Source of the DNA: Candidatus Woesearchaeota archaeon
GTDB taxonomy: Archaea > Nanobdellota > Nanobdellia > Woesearchaeales > GW2011-AR9
Length of the DNA stretch: 64,000 bases
Assembly (NCBI GenBank): GCA_945861715.1
Contig: CAMAVK010000001.1
Span: 62,001 to 126,000 of the forward strand
Direction of reading: 5' to 3'
Shown: in pieces, positions 34,777 to 43,585 of the stretch
How the letters are laid out: each line of letters starts with the position of its first letter
Numbering within the stretch: position 1 is the stretch's first letter
Notes under the pieces: generated by a model
Seen by the model: the letters and a program-made list of their open reading frames with translations, nothing else
Database searches by the model: none
Told to the model about the DNA's origin: nothing
Program-made: the position numbers and the translations under genes

Positions 34777-35673
34777 CTAGCAACCACCAACCATACCTGG
34801 TAAACTTGCAATGCTGGATGCATCTTTACCCGCAACACTTAACCCAAGTTCAATCATATTCTTCGGAAAGAACAATGTCTTCCACCGCATAACTTCAAGC
34901 AAAATCTCACCATCATTTAAATCTGTATAAGCGGTTAAATATAACGCAACGGTCAATAAAGCAGGATTGTGTTGACAACCACAAGTGGAATCACCCTTTT
35001 TATCCATACCTATAGGACCAATTCCGCAACAATATTCACAACTAATGCCCACCGGTTTAGTACCTAGAGCAATGAAACGTGCAAACGCTTCAGGATTATT
35101 CTTAGAAACCTCTGCTTTAAGTCCAGGATACATATTTGCCAAAACATCAAGTGATGTAACTGGATCATCATAACTCACACCAAGAGCAGCACCATAATCC
35201 GGCGTACCCTTTGGAAACATAATATCAATTGCATCTTGTTGTGAATTAATATCTTTTACGGGAAATACCGCTAAAACCGTATGCGCAGAAGACTTAAGTT
35301 CATTGACATCAACAGAAGACAAATCTCCTTTAGAAAGCGTAGCTGAACCACTTCCAAAAGAAGAACTAATAGCAGATACCATTGGTATTGGAGCACCTAA
35401 CACTTCACCTAATGTTGCAATTTGAACTTGATTAACAATCATAAACACAGAAGTCAACACAAGTAAGAGTACAATAATAGGAGAAAACACCTTACTTCCC
35501 GCTTCAGACGCCCCATGATGACTTGAACTCCCATTCGTGACATGACGTGATGCAGCTTGTCCATGCGTTGCATGGTGACCTGCTTCATGCACACTATGTT
35601 TTTCTTCATGAGCATGATGACTCCCATGCGGTACACTTCTTCCGATATCCGGATCATTTGTTTTTTGGTCCAT
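34777..35673 (-). CDS. His-rich, Cys-rich membrane protein ending in LPGMVGGC
   Basis: 298 residues. The N-terminal ~55 residues are rich in His (HGSHHAHEEKHSVHEAGHH), a likely metal-binding segment. A transmembrane helix (about 58-78) follows, then a domain containing CEYCCGIGP and STCGCQHNPALLTVALYL, which resembles the PCYCGC metal-binding type. It ends LPGMVGGC. The start at 35673 has AGGTGAT upstream. It is between the small LPQMVGGC protein and the CobW GTPase, so metal handling is a fair inference. Confidence 0.75.
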   Translation of the reverse strand: MDQKTNDPDIGRSVPHGSHHAHEEKHSVHEAGHHATHGQAASRHVTNGSSSHHGASEAGSKVFSPIIVLLLVLTSVFMIVNQVQIATLGEVLGAPIPMVSAISSSFGSGSATLSKGDLSSVDVNELKSSAHTVLAVFPVKDINSQQDAIDIMFPKGTPDYGAALGVSYDDPVTSLDVLANMYPGLKAEVSKNNPEAFARFIALGTKPVGISCEYCCGIGPIGMDKKGDSTCGCQHNPALLTVALYLTAYTDLNDGEILLEVMRWKTLFFPKNMIELGLSVAGKDASSIASLPGMVGGC

Positions 35674-35880
35674 AATAATCACCTACCTAGTAATAAAATA
35701 AATACCTCAATAATTATGTTTAATTCAAACTGAACAACACAACTACCTCCTTTAAATCATAACTATCGAAACCTATGCAAAGTTCCCTATGGACATAAAA
35801 GATTAATTTTTGTGCATTGGGGGGTTTATAATAGTTATGATACTAGAAAATACAAGAATGCTCCGCAAAAATGTAAAAAT

Positions 35881-36867
35881 TCAACAAAACACTCTTCGAA
35901 CCTGAGAAAGAGTAATTTTCTTACCAATGACAACCAATGAAGTTGGCACCGCATCTGTTTTTATCAATCGACCTCTACCCCGAACAAAATTTAAAACATA
36001 ACTACTCTGACCGATTTTAACAACTCCTTTGACTCTCTCAAACGAATCAGGAATGAGAGAAAAAAGCGACTTCCACTCACGTAATGCTCGTGCTCGTGGT
36101 TCAATCGAAAACGTGACATAACTCCCATCATAACCCACTCCAGAACCTTTCACATCTCCTGCCACTTTTTTTAGACTTTCTATCACCTTTTTATTTCCCA
36201 TTCGACGTCCTGCCAACAACTCTCGCCATTCAATCTTACCATCAATAACCAAAACCACAAGTGCAACACTGTTAAGTAACTTAATTTTATTCACAACATC
36301 TTGAACTTGAGCAACAGAAACAAGATCAATCTTATTTAATACAACAATATCCGCAACTTTGATCTGCGCTGAAATAGTATATCCTAATTGCTGAGAAACT
36401 GTAGCCAAGTGTGCATCAACAACAGTGACAATTGCATGTAACCTCACAAAAGGAATTTCTGAAACGTCAAGGACTAAATTATCCGCTTCCGCAATTCCCG
36501 TTGTCTCAACAAGAATGTAATCCGGATGATACGTACTAATAATTTCAGAAATAGCCGCCTTAAATTCACCAACCAGAGAACAACACACACATCCTTCAAG
36601 TAATTCTTTTACATATACATTTTTTCCCCGAATAAGAATGGTATCAACACCGACATCCCCAAATTCATTCATCAACACAGCAACTCTAGGCTTGTTCGAC
36701 AAACTAAGTAAATGCGAAAGAACGGTCGTTTTACCTGATCCAAGAAAACCACATAAAAGGATAACAGGTGTGTCAACAACTTCTTTCCCCTTGATATTAG
36801 TTTTAGTCTGAATCATCACGTTAGCCTTAGTCTGAATCTTCATGTTAGTCTTAGCCTGAATCATCAC
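35881..36867 (-). CDS. CobW/ZNG1-type metal chaperone GTPase
   Basis: 328 residues if started at 36867. G1 is CGFLGSGKTT, the metal motif is LEGCVCCSLVGEF (CxCC), and VVDAHLA and LNKIDLV complete the GTPase. The C-terminal CobW domain is short. Such proteins insert zinc or cobalt into targets. The N-terminal ~25 residues are three imperfect copies of an IQTKTNxK unit, encoded by 24-27 bp DNA repeats (36801-36866) with several in-frame starts, so the true start may be internal. The structured spacer 36883-37027 lies just upstream. Confidence 0.87.
   Translation of the reverse strand: MMIQAKTNMKIQTKANVMIQTKTNIKGKEVVDTPVILLCGFLGSGKTTVLSHLLSLSNKPRVAVLMNEFGDVGVDTILIRGKNVYVKELLEGCVCCSLVGEFKAAISEIISTYHPDYILVETTGIAEADNLVLDVSEIPFVRLHAIVTVVDAHLATVSQQLGYTISAQIKVADIVVLNKIDLVSVAQVQDVVNKIKLLNSVALVVLVIDGKIEWRELLAGRRMGNKKVIESLKKVAGDVKGSGVGYDGSYVTFSIEPRARALREWKSLFSLIPDSFERVKGVVKIGQSSYVLNFVRGRGRLIKTDAVPTSLVVIGKKITLSQVRRVFC
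36801..36866 (-). repeat. Imperfect 24-27 bp tandem repeats at the 5' end of the CobW gene
   Basis: Three units share the core ATTCAG-RCTAA-(G/A)RCTAA on the minus strand, in frame and each with an ATG or GTG-ATG. They encode the IQ(A/T)K(T/A)N repeats. Confidence 0.65.
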
Positions 36868-36882
36868 TTTATTTTTAGTAAC

Positions 36883-36959
36883 GAAAAATCCGCCACTTCG
36901 GGCCTATCCCCGGACTTCATCCGGGGCATTACGGCCCTCGTATAAAATGGCGATTTTTC
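36883..36959. repeat. Nested GC-rich inverted repeat 1
   Basis: The outer pairing GAAAAAT (36883-36889) plus CGCCA (36891-36895) with TGGCG plus ATTTTTC (36948-36959) encloses GGGCC/GGCCC (36900-36904/36933-36937), which encloses CCCCGGA/TCCGGGG (36908-36914/36920-36926). It is strikingly GC-rich in its core. It lies between the AsnB-Dph6 and CobW genes and could be a leader structure of the latter. Confidence 0.7.
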
Positions 36960-36964
36960 GGAAC

Positions 36965-37027
36965 AGATAATGCGGGCATAAATGATAATAACTCCGCACT
37001 ATTCTGCGGAGTCATCTCGCATTATCT
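36965..37027. repeat. Nested inverted repeat 2
   Basis: A perfect 10-bp outer stem AGATAATGCG (36965-36974)/CGCATTATCT (37018-37027) encloses the perfect 8-bp hairpin ACTCCGCA-CTATTC-TGCGGAGT (36991-37012). It is adjacent to inverted repeat 1 and just after the stop of the AsnB-Dph6 gene, so a role in 3'-end formation is possible. Confidence 0.7.
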
Positions 37028-37038
37028 AGTATCAGTCT

Positions 37039-39168
37039 TCACTTTAGTTTTGGCTCGAGATGTGCTTTTTTGACCACGAGATGCGCTGTGCATGAATTCT
37101 CCCTCACAACATCAATTTCATCCAATATAAGTCTTTGCAAAAACAATGGGCAATCAAGAACTATCGACTCGAACTCACCTCCTTCTCCGTTTAAACTAAT
37201 AGGTACCTTACGACTAGCTGCAATAAGTCTCCCTAAATCAGCTTGAGTAAACGAGCGACCAACTAATCCTAAACTAAGACCCTCCGCAGCAATCGCACTC
37301 AATGTAAAATCAAATCCTAACGAAAGCAATTCTTCCATTTCTGATTTAGAATCCTTATGCCACAACGGTGCAAAAACTTTAACCCCAATTTTTTCACAAA
37401 TTTTCTCTATTCGATTGCGTTGATACGTAGAGCCAACCGCCCCCGTCACAATTGCATCAATATGATACTCATCCTTCGCACGTAAAATCAACTTCTTCAA
37501 ATCCACGAGCTCTTTCTCCTTTACCCCATTAGTATCTTGAACAATCAACGGCAAACTCATCGCTTGCGCCTGTAAAGGCACGACCTCAATACCTGCTGTT
37601 TGAAACATATACGAGTTCAAATTATGAGATGCCATATGTAATAAACAAGTTAAATTGTAATTTTGCCTAGCAAGTATATATGCCGCATAAGTAGAATCTT
37701 TTCCTCCACTAAACAATACACCAACTCGAAGATTATATGGGGCATACAAAGACCGCAAATAGCCCGCCTTAGAAACAAAACCGCCTCGACGAGCCAATTT
37801 CTCAAGTGCATAATCACTCTTGGAACCATACTGTGCAGCAACTTTCTTTGCCCACGCAATTTCGGATGGTAAACCCATATCACACGCCAAATCACGAAAA
37901 ACAAACTTCCCAATAACACCAGCACTAGCAGCACCACCAGCATGTTCACACAATTTATACTTTGAGGGAATAGTTAATGCAAACCGAATCAACTTCGCAT
38001 CTAAAAAAGGCAACCGAAGTTCAACTCCATTATTAATTGTAACAACATCGTCTCGATATAAATCGCGTTCATACATCTTCCGTAAACCAGAAAGACACTC
38101 CGAATTAATATCACTTGATTGCTTATGTCGATCATACCCAGCAAATATTTCTTCAGAACCAAGGCCAGAGAGTATTACTTTACAACCATCTTGAGCAGCC
38201 ACTCTACTTGCAGCATAAAAAGGCACTGCTACGCCAACCTTGATGGGGTTAGAATCCTCAATAAGAGGAACAACCTTTTTCAAAATCTCCTCATATTCAA
38301 GAATAGAAATCGAAACAACCTTCAAATCTAAACCTAACTTTACCGCAGCACTCTGCGCCTGTACCAAATCAATTGGTGTCGTCGTTAAATCGGGAGTTGT
38401 AACAGCCGTCACATAACATGTAAAAGTATAACCCTTTGATTTCAAGTAATAAGCTAAAAACGCCGAATCAACACCACCTGAAAAAAGCAAACCGAATTTG
38501 TGTGAAAGTGAAAGAACTCGTTTATCAATTGCCTTCTCAAGAAGCAAACGAGTTTTTCTCTTAATTTCCGGATAGGACAAAGTAGTCTCCTTTTTGACCC
38601 CTACTTGAAAAAATGACCGAGCAACAAGTCGTAAGGAATTATGAGAAATAGTATATTCCAAATACTGTCGAGGATTCAATTCTACTACATCCTCATAGCC
38701 CATCAAAACCAACATCTTTTTCTCAGACGCAAAAGCAAAATGAGTGCTAGTATGAGCATACCAAAGTGGTTTTTCTCCCATAATATCCCGTGCAAGCCAC
38801 ACTTTCCCATCTCTTACATACGCAAACGCATACACTCCATCTAACCGTGGAAATGCCTTTACTCCAAACTTATCAAGCATTAAACAAAGAATATCAGCAT
38901 CATTAGAAGCACGTAGAGAATGAGACGCAACGAGTTTCTGCCAATTATAAATCTCACAATTTGCAATTAACATGCCCTTATGATGTATTGGCTGTTTCAC
39001 AACAGAAACAACTGAATGTAAACTATGTGCAACACAACCAACCAGAGTATCCTTATGAACTACCTTCTCAACTGAAAACCCATCCTTTCCTCGCAATTTC
39101 AATAGAGGTAAACCTGACTTAACTTGCGTTGTTGAACCACGTCCAAAAACACCAAGGATTCCACACAT
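37039..39168 (-). CDS. Fusion of asparagine synthetase-like (AsnB) and diphthine-ammonia ligase-like (Dph6) domains
   Basis: 709 residues. Residues 1-~180 are a class II glutaminase (MCGILGVFG, catalytic Cys2). An AsnB-type ATP pyrophosphatase follows (LLFSGGVDSAFLAYYLKS near 230; ILSGLGSEEIFAGYDRH). The C-terminal ~230 residues are a second PPi-loop domain of Dph6 type (GVLFSGGKDSTYAAYILARQ, GAVGSTYQRNRIEKICEKIG, PLWHKDSKSE, NGEGGEFESIVLDCPLF). Dph6 amidates diphthine on EF2. The fusion suggests glutamine-derived ammonia for that step, or simply co-expression. The region 36868-37038 downstream is the hairpin spacer. Confidence 0.88.
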   Translation of the reverse strand: MCGILGVFGRGSTTQVKSGLPLLKLRGKDGFSVEKVVHKDTLVGCVAHSLHSVVSVVKQPIHHKGMLIANCEIYNWQKLVASHSLRASNDADILCLMLDKFGVKAFPRLDGVYAFAYVRDGKVWLARDIMGEKPLWYAHTSTHFAFASEKKMLVLMGYEDVVELNPRQYLEYTISHNSLRLVARSFFQVGVKKETTLSYPEIKRKTRLLLEKAIDKRVLSLSHKFGLLFSGGVDSAFLAYYLKSKGYTFTCYVTAVTTPDLTTTPIDLVQAQSAAVKLGLDLKVVSISILEYEEILKKVVPLIEDSNPIKVGVAVPFYAASRVAAQDGCKVILSGLGSEEIFAGYDRHKQSSDINSECLSGLRKMYERDLYRDDVVTINNGVELRLPFLDAKLIRFALTIPSKYKLCEHAGGAASAGVIGKFVFRDLACDMGLPSEIAWAKKVAAQYGSKSDYALEKLARRGGFVSKAGYLRSLYAPYNLRVGVLFSGGKDSTYAAYILARQNYNLTCLLHMASHNLNSYMFQTAGIEVVPLQAQAMSLPLIVQDTNGVKEKELVDLKKLILRAKDEYHIDAIVTGAVGSTYQRNRIEKICEKIGVKVFAPLWHKDSKSEMEELLSLGFDFTLSAIAAEGLSLGLVGRSFTQADLGRLIAASRKVPISLNGEGGEFESIVLDCPLFLQRLILDEIDVVRENSCTAHLVVKKAHLEPKLK

Positions 39169-39283
39169 AAGACTACAAAAACAAACCTAGCTTTTTAAAA
39201 GATATGTCCAAGAATAGCATGCCAATACTCAACAAAACACCAAAAAACAGAGCCAAAAAGAAAATAAAAAGAAAATAAAAAAT

Positions 39284-40636
39284 TTAATAATTCAAAACAA
39301 ACTGTTGTGGTCGTATATAATGTCCACCATTTTCAGTATACATCCTAACTTCTATGACCGCATGAGTATCAAACTCGATAGGTTCAAACGGAATAAACAC
39401 TCGATTAATAGAAGTTCCTGATGCAAAATTTCCAACAAGCTTCTTATCACGAACAAGATACTCTTCCGCATTTCCATCAGGTTTAACACGAATATCAACT
39501 AAAATAGGCCCAGTTACATCATACGCATCATCATTACTAAAAGTAACAGATACCCGATCTATTGCATTCTTCTGAGTGTTACGTTCTGAACGATGTATTT
39601 CAGGGTCAATCTTGATATTCATATCCCAATAATAATAAAGATATGTCGGAAGATGATCAGCATATACAATCTGTTTTTGATATGTGCTGCCTCGAAGAGT
39701 TTTTGTCATTGCCGCAGTATTAGGACATTCTTGCATGATTTTTTGTGCTTTCTGTAACATTTCCGGTCGCAGTCGAACAACATTTTGATCCCATACTTCT
39801 TGAGCATTATCCATTTTCGATGTCAAGAGATTTAAATCTAAATCATCTCGAGAAGGCTGAAGATAAACAACTAAAGTTGGAGAACAAAATATTTTATAGG
39901 TTAAAACATTATGTTGATACTCACCTTTGAAAAACTGATATTCATCTCGCTTCCAATTTAACTCTTGATACTCAAGTACATAACCAAGTGGTGTTTCAAT
40001 AGCTTGCTCACCAATATACCTCTCAATAAAGATCGCCTCTTGTGAATATTTCTTATAAAGTGAGGCACTTTCAAAACTGCTCTCATCGCGTGGTGCAAAC
40101 AAATGGTCATAAGCAGTAGAGTTGAGATAATGAACATTACCTTTCCAACCCTCTCCACTAAAACTATTTTTGAAATCATCTGAATTTGAAATAGGAGACG
40201 ATAACATTTGTAAAGTTGCTAATTTTTGACTCCCTAAATCATAATAAGAACTACCCTTGGTCATTTGAATCCAAGAAGCATCATTATATGTAAATTGATT
40301 AATCTTCTTTTGTAACTTATTAATAAGATCATAATCAAGATTATCTTCCTCATTAGCAAGAGTTGTCATATTCTTCAAAAAACGAGCAGAACCCGGTGCA
40401 CCACTTGAAGAATTAGCAGATACTCCACCAGTACCATTAGGATCTACTTGCTTAACAGTCGAACTTACGAGCGATGAATTCTCATCAGAATCACAAACTG
40501 CATTTGCATCCTGATCCAAACAACACGATTGGCCATGGTTAATATAAGGAGAATTACACACAGTTGTAGTAGTACAAGCAGCAACGAAAAAAATAACTGC
40601 AAATAACAAGAAAATAACGAACATTTTGGGTTTCAT
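39284..40636 (-). CDS. Putative lipoprotein with lipobox VAAC
   Basis: 450 residues. The signal sequence ends FFVAACTTTT, a good bacterial-type lipobox, so Cys21 may be lipidated after cleavage by LspA (24334-24813). A Cys pair (QSCCLDQDANAVCDSDEN) and a Ser/Gly linker follow, then a long region with no recognised fold. The C-terminal ~110 residues look like a beta sandwich (VSVTFSNDDAYDVTGPILVD). TATA-like GTTTAAAAG lies about 30 nt upstream. Function unknown. Confidence 0.75.
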   Translation of the reverse strand: MKPKMFVIFLLFAVIFFVAACTTTTVCNSPYINHGQSCCLDQDANAVCDSDENSSLVSSTVKQVDPNGTGGVSANSSSGAPGSARFLKNMTTLANEEDNLDYDLINKLQKKINQFTYNDASWIQMTKGSSYYDLGSQKLATLQMLSSPISNSDDFKNSFSGEGWKGNVHYLNSTAYDHLFAPRDESSFESASLYKKYSQEAIFIERYIGEQAIETPLGYVLEYQELNWKRDEYQFFKGEYQHNVLTYKIFCSPTLVVYLQPSRDDLDLNLLTSKMDNAQEVWDQNVVRLRPEMLQKAQKIMQECPNTAAMTKTLRGSTYQKQIVYADHLPTYLYYYWDMNIKIDPEIHRSERNTQKNAIDRVSVTFSNDDAYDVTGPILVDIRVKPDGNAEEYLVRDKKLVGNFASGTSINRVFIPFEPIEFDTHAVIEVRMYTENGGHYIRPQQFVLNY

Positions 40637-40774
40637 ACATTAAAATGAACAGTATCCACTTTTAAACGTTATTGTGCTAGAGAAGAACCATATACCCATT
40701 AACTACCCCGTTAACGATTATTGATCACTTCTGAACGTATTATACTAAAAAGGGAACAAAAAGGAAAGAAGGGC

Positions 40775-41872
40775 TTACTTAACGTGTATTTCTAAAATAT
40801 CACCATCAACTAATGCATGAGCTAACATTAATTTTTGACCTGGAAATTTAGTCGATTTACCCCAAACACGAGCAAACCGAAATTTATTTGCAAAATCTTT
40901 ATGCAATTTTGAACAAACATCCCCAATAGTAGAACCACGAGTAATAATTAAAGGTTCAAGCATATCCGCTTCCTTTTTAGGTTCTTTCAAATAAACACGA
41001 ATAAAATCAAGTCGATCAAATATTAAATCTTTAAGCTCCGTAAGATGATAATTATTCTCAGCAGAAATAGCAACATCAGCTTTCAACTCCGATACAACTT
41101 TTTGCAATTGCCCTGATCCAACGGCATCCGCTTTTGTAACACACACAACCCCAGGTATATACTTTTTCTGACCTTCAATAACATCAATTAAATCATCAAC
41201 TCCTAAAGGAGACCGAATTAAAACTTCAGCACTGTTAATCTTGAACTCCCTCATTACATTTCGAATAGTTTCATCATCAACTTCTAATTTAAGGGTTTTG
41301 CCAATGAGAATCCCTCCTTTACTTGTTTTTTTGATGAACACTTCTGGGCGAATTTTGTTAATACGAATACCCGATTCAGCCGCTTCACGCATAATGGCTG
41401 GATAGTGTTCTGGGTGATTCACATCAACAACAACAACCACTAAATCCGCTGACCGTATAACTGCAAGAACTTCCTTTCCCCGACCTTTTCCAGACGCAGC
41501 CCCAGCAACAATACCGGGAACATCCAGAACTTGAATTTTTGCCTGTCGATACTCCATCATACCTGGAATAACCGAAAGCGTAGTAAAAGCGTACGCAGCC
41601 ACTTCTGATTTAGCATCAGTTAAAGCATTAAGGAGAGTGGACTTACCAGTTGATGGAAAACCAAGCAGAATAACCGTTGCATTCCCTGAGCGCCTAACTT
41701 GGTAACCATGATCAGATTTACCTGTTTTTTGAACAGACCGTGACTCTTGTTTTTCCTTAAGAACAGCGATTTTAGCCTTAATGATAGCAAAATGACCTTG
41801 TGTAGCCTTATTGTACTTTGTTTTCTTTATCTCATCCTCGAGCTCCTTAATCTGCCCATTATAATCAACCAT
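40775..41872 (-). CDS. DRG/Obg-family GTPase with TGS domain
   Basis: 365 residues. N-terminal helix-rich segment (about 1-60), then G1 LLGFPSTGKSTLLNAL (about 70), DVPGIVAGAASGKGRGKEV (G3 and the DRG glycine-rich stretch), a late G4 VTKAD near 245 and a C-terminal TGS domain (ITRGSTIGDVCSKLHKDF to the final HVK). DRG proteins bind ribosomes and tRNA-like substrates in translation. It is highly conserved across archaea and eukaryotes. Nothing odd here. Confidence 0.96.
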   Translation of the reverse strand: MVDYNGQIKELEDEIKKTKYNKATQGHFAIIKAKIAVLKEKQESRSVQKTGKSDHGYQVRRSGNATVILLGFPSTGKSTLLNALTDAKSEVAAYAFTTLSVIPGMMEYRQAKIQVLDVPGIVAGAASGKGRGKEVLAVIRSADLVVVVVDVNHPEHYPAIMREAAESGIRINKIRPEVFIKKTSKGGILIGKTLKLEVDDETIRNVMREFKINSAEVLIRSPLGVDDLIDVIEGQKKYIPGVVCVTKADAVGSGQLQKVVSELKADVAISAENNYHLTELKDLIFDRLDFIRVYLKEPKKEADMLEPLIITRGSTIGDVCSKLHKDFANKFRFARVWGKSTKFPGQKLMLAHALVDGDILEIHVK

Positions 41873-42050
41873 AAACCAAGTTCTGAAGAGTTGTTTTTAA
41901 CTCTTTTGGAGAAATAATCCTTCTATTCAACAATAACCAACAAAGTTCCTGCCATGTTCAACAAACTACAACCCATAAACAACCACAGTCAATATGCAAA
42001 CAAGAATAGAACCAAGTAATATTTATAAACGAGGCAACTCTGAACAAATC

Positions 42051-42587
42051 ATGACCTTAGAAGTATTCAGCTCCGCACAATCATATATGTACAAAATAGT
42101 TGTTGGATTAGTCGTTCTTCTAGTTGGATTCTGCTTAGGAATACTTGTGAAAAAAATTGTATTCAAGATTCTGCAACAAGTAGAATTAAACTCAGTGCTA
42201 AGCAAGGCAGGAATAACGTACAACATGGAACGTACCATCAGTTTTGTTGTCTCTTTTGTAATATATTTAATCACCTTCGTCATCTTCTTAGATCAATTAG
42301 GAATAACATCTATAGTAGTTTATTTTGTTGTAGGAGCAATATTAATGCTAATTGTTTTAACATTTGTAGTGAGTTTAAAGGATGTTATACCAAATATGGT
42401 TGCCTGGATCGCATTAATGAAACGTGGAAAAATTAAAATTGGCTCAAAAATAGAAGTATGTGAAATAAAAGGAATAGTAGAACGTATTGGCCTTCTTGAA
42501 ACAGAAATCAAAACAGAACAAGGTGACATTTTATTTGTGCCAAACTCATTATTTGTAAAACAAAAAATGTGGCTCAAAGAAGAATAA
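42051..42587 (+). CDS. MscS-like small membrane protein
   Basis: 178 residues. Three transmembrane helices (about 10-32, 55-77, 82-108), the third followed by SLKDVIPNMVAWIALMKRGK, as in the pore-lining region of MscS, then a beta domain (IKIGSKIEVCEIKGIVERIG, ILFVPNSLFV). It is much shorter than E. coli MscS (286) and lacks the C-terminal alpha/beta part. Probable osmotic release channel. The ATG at 42051 has ATTTATAAAC about 30 nt upstream; an earlier in-frame start at 41994 is rejected. Confidence 0.82.
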   Translation: MTLEVFSSAQSYMYKIVVGLVVLLVGFCLGILVKKIVFKILQQVELNSVLSKAGITYNMERTISFVVSFVIYLITFVIFLDQLGITSIVVYFVVGAILMLIVLTFVVSLKDVIPNMVAWIALMKRGKIKIGSKIEVCEIKGIVERIGLLETEIKTEQGDILFVPNSLFVKQKMWLKEE

Positions 42588-42625
42588 CACCAAAATAAAA
42601 AGAACATACTGTAACTAAAATTAAT

Positions 42626-42868
42626 CTAATTCTTCTGAATACTCTCCAAAATAGAAATAACTCCCCAAACTTGTGTTCGTAAATATGTAGATGCATCAGA
42701 ATTACTCATCTCTTCAAGCTCCATAATGGCTTTCTCAACATTTAATTGGACGTTACTCTCAAGAATGGCAATAACTTTATTCGCTTTCTCTTTAAATTTC
42801 TTACTTACATCACTCTCTTCTTTAAGAGCCTGTAAATTTTCAATCGCTTCCAAAACAGCTTCATTCAT
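42626..42868 (-). CDS. UPF0147 family protein
   Basis: 80 residues, two or three amphipathic helices. The motif NKVIAILESN, then ELEEMSNSDASTYLRTQVWG and VISILESI, matches the archaeal UPF0147 family of unknown function. It overlaps the prefoldin gene by 8 bp and is the last gene of the L37Ae-RpoP-prefoldin operon. Confidence 0.8.
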   Translation of the reverse strand: MNEAVLEAIENLQALKEESDVSKKFKEKANKVIAILESNVQLNVEKAIMELEEMSNSDASTYLRTQVWGVISILESIQKN

Positions 42869-43184
42869 GCGTAACCTTCATCTCATCAAGTACTTCCTGT
42901 TGAAGTACCTCAAGATTATCTTTAACTTTATTTTCCTGTTTTGTAAAACTTGCTATTCTCAGAAGTAACGTTTGTTTCTTTTCATCAAGTTCAGCTAACA
43001 AAATGTCCTTAGGTACAAGAACCATAACCTTACCAATAATTCGATAAGCCTCAGGAGATGAAGCAACTTGTAAAAGAGATGACTCAACCTCAATTAAATC
43101 AGTTTCTAACAACTGTTTCTGCTGCAAAATACCTTGTAAGTTTTGCTGCAATAGCTGAAGTTGAGATATTTTAGAAGACGCCAT
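42861..43184 (-). CDS. pfdB: Prefoldin beta subunit
   Basis: 107 residues with the prefoldin layout: coiled-coil helix (QLQLLQQNLQGILQQKQLLE), a beta hairpin (YRIIGKVMVLVPKDILLAEL), and the return helix (ASFTKQENKVKDNLEVLQQE). Archaeal prefoldin is a jellyfish-shaped hexamer that passes unfolded proteins to the thermosome. Its place after RpoP is conserved in many archaea. The start has few Shine-Dalgarno features (AAGGTATTTAGGGT). Confidence 0.93.
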   Translation of the reverse strand: MASSKISQLQLLQQNLQGILQQKQLLETDLIEVESSLLQVASSPEAYRIIGKVMVLVPKDILLAELDEKKQTLLLRIASFTKQENKVKDNLEVLQQEVLDEMKVTHE

Positions 43185-43201
43185 ACCCTAAATACCTTAA
43201 A

Positions 43202-43336
43202 TTAACGCGCCTTAATCTTATTAGGAACCTTTCGATCTTTATACAAAATCTTTCCACCACAATAAGGGCAACGCACTTTAGCTTTAGTATACTCGTCTTC
43301 AACTTTCTTTCCACAATCAAAACAAAGATAATACAT
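43202..43336 (-). CDS. rpoP: DNA-directed RNA polymerase subunit P (Rpb12)
   Basis: 44 residues, the standard size. MYYLCFDCGKKVEDEY then RCPYCGGKILYKDRK and NKIKAR give the zinc ribbon CxxC...CPYC with the basic C-terminus found in RpoP/Rpb12, a structural subunit bridging Rpo3 and Rpo10. GAGGTG lies 5 nt before the ATG, and the stop of L37Ae is 8 bp upstream. Too short for ordinary gene callers. Confidence 0.95.
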   Translation of the reverse strand: MYYLCFDCGKKVEDEYTKAKVRCPYCGGKILYKDRKVPNKIKAR

Positions 43337-43344
43337 AATTCACC

Positions 43345-43551
43345 TCAAAACGTATAGGCTTTCCCAGCAAACTTTGTGCTACATTTTCGACACTGATAAA
43401 TACCTGCAGCAAGTCGAGAAACAGCTTCTCTATTACAATAAGGGCATTTATGACGTCCTCGATGAAGTGCTTCAATAAGTGCAAATTTAGCTCGTGGTTT
43501 TCGACCATAACGTGCTCCAAATCGTTTTGTTGATGGATTGGTTGTTGACAT
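43345..43551 (-). CDS. rpl37ae: 50S ribosomal protein L37Ae (eL43)
   Basis: 68 residues. STKRFGARYGRKPRAKFALI and HKCPYCNREAVSRLAAGIYQ then CRKCSTKFAG give the zinc-binding CxxC...CxxC of eL43 with its basic N-terminus. Slightly shorter than usual at the C-terminus. First gene of the operon rpl37ae-rpoP-pfdB-UPF0147; tRNA-Pro lies 20 bp upstream on the same strand. Confidence 0.95.
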   Translation of the reverse strand: MSTTNPSTKRFGARYGRKPRAKFALIEALHRGRHKCPYCNREAVSRLAAGIYQCRKCSTKFAGKAYTF

Positions 43552-43585
43552 AATTTCCTCCGTGATTGTAATGGGGCTGCCCGGA

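Noticed and set aside
36801-36866. CRISPR-like repeats
   Set aside because: The units are adjacent, in frame and coding, with no spacers. No CRISPR array or cas gene was seen anywhere in the window.
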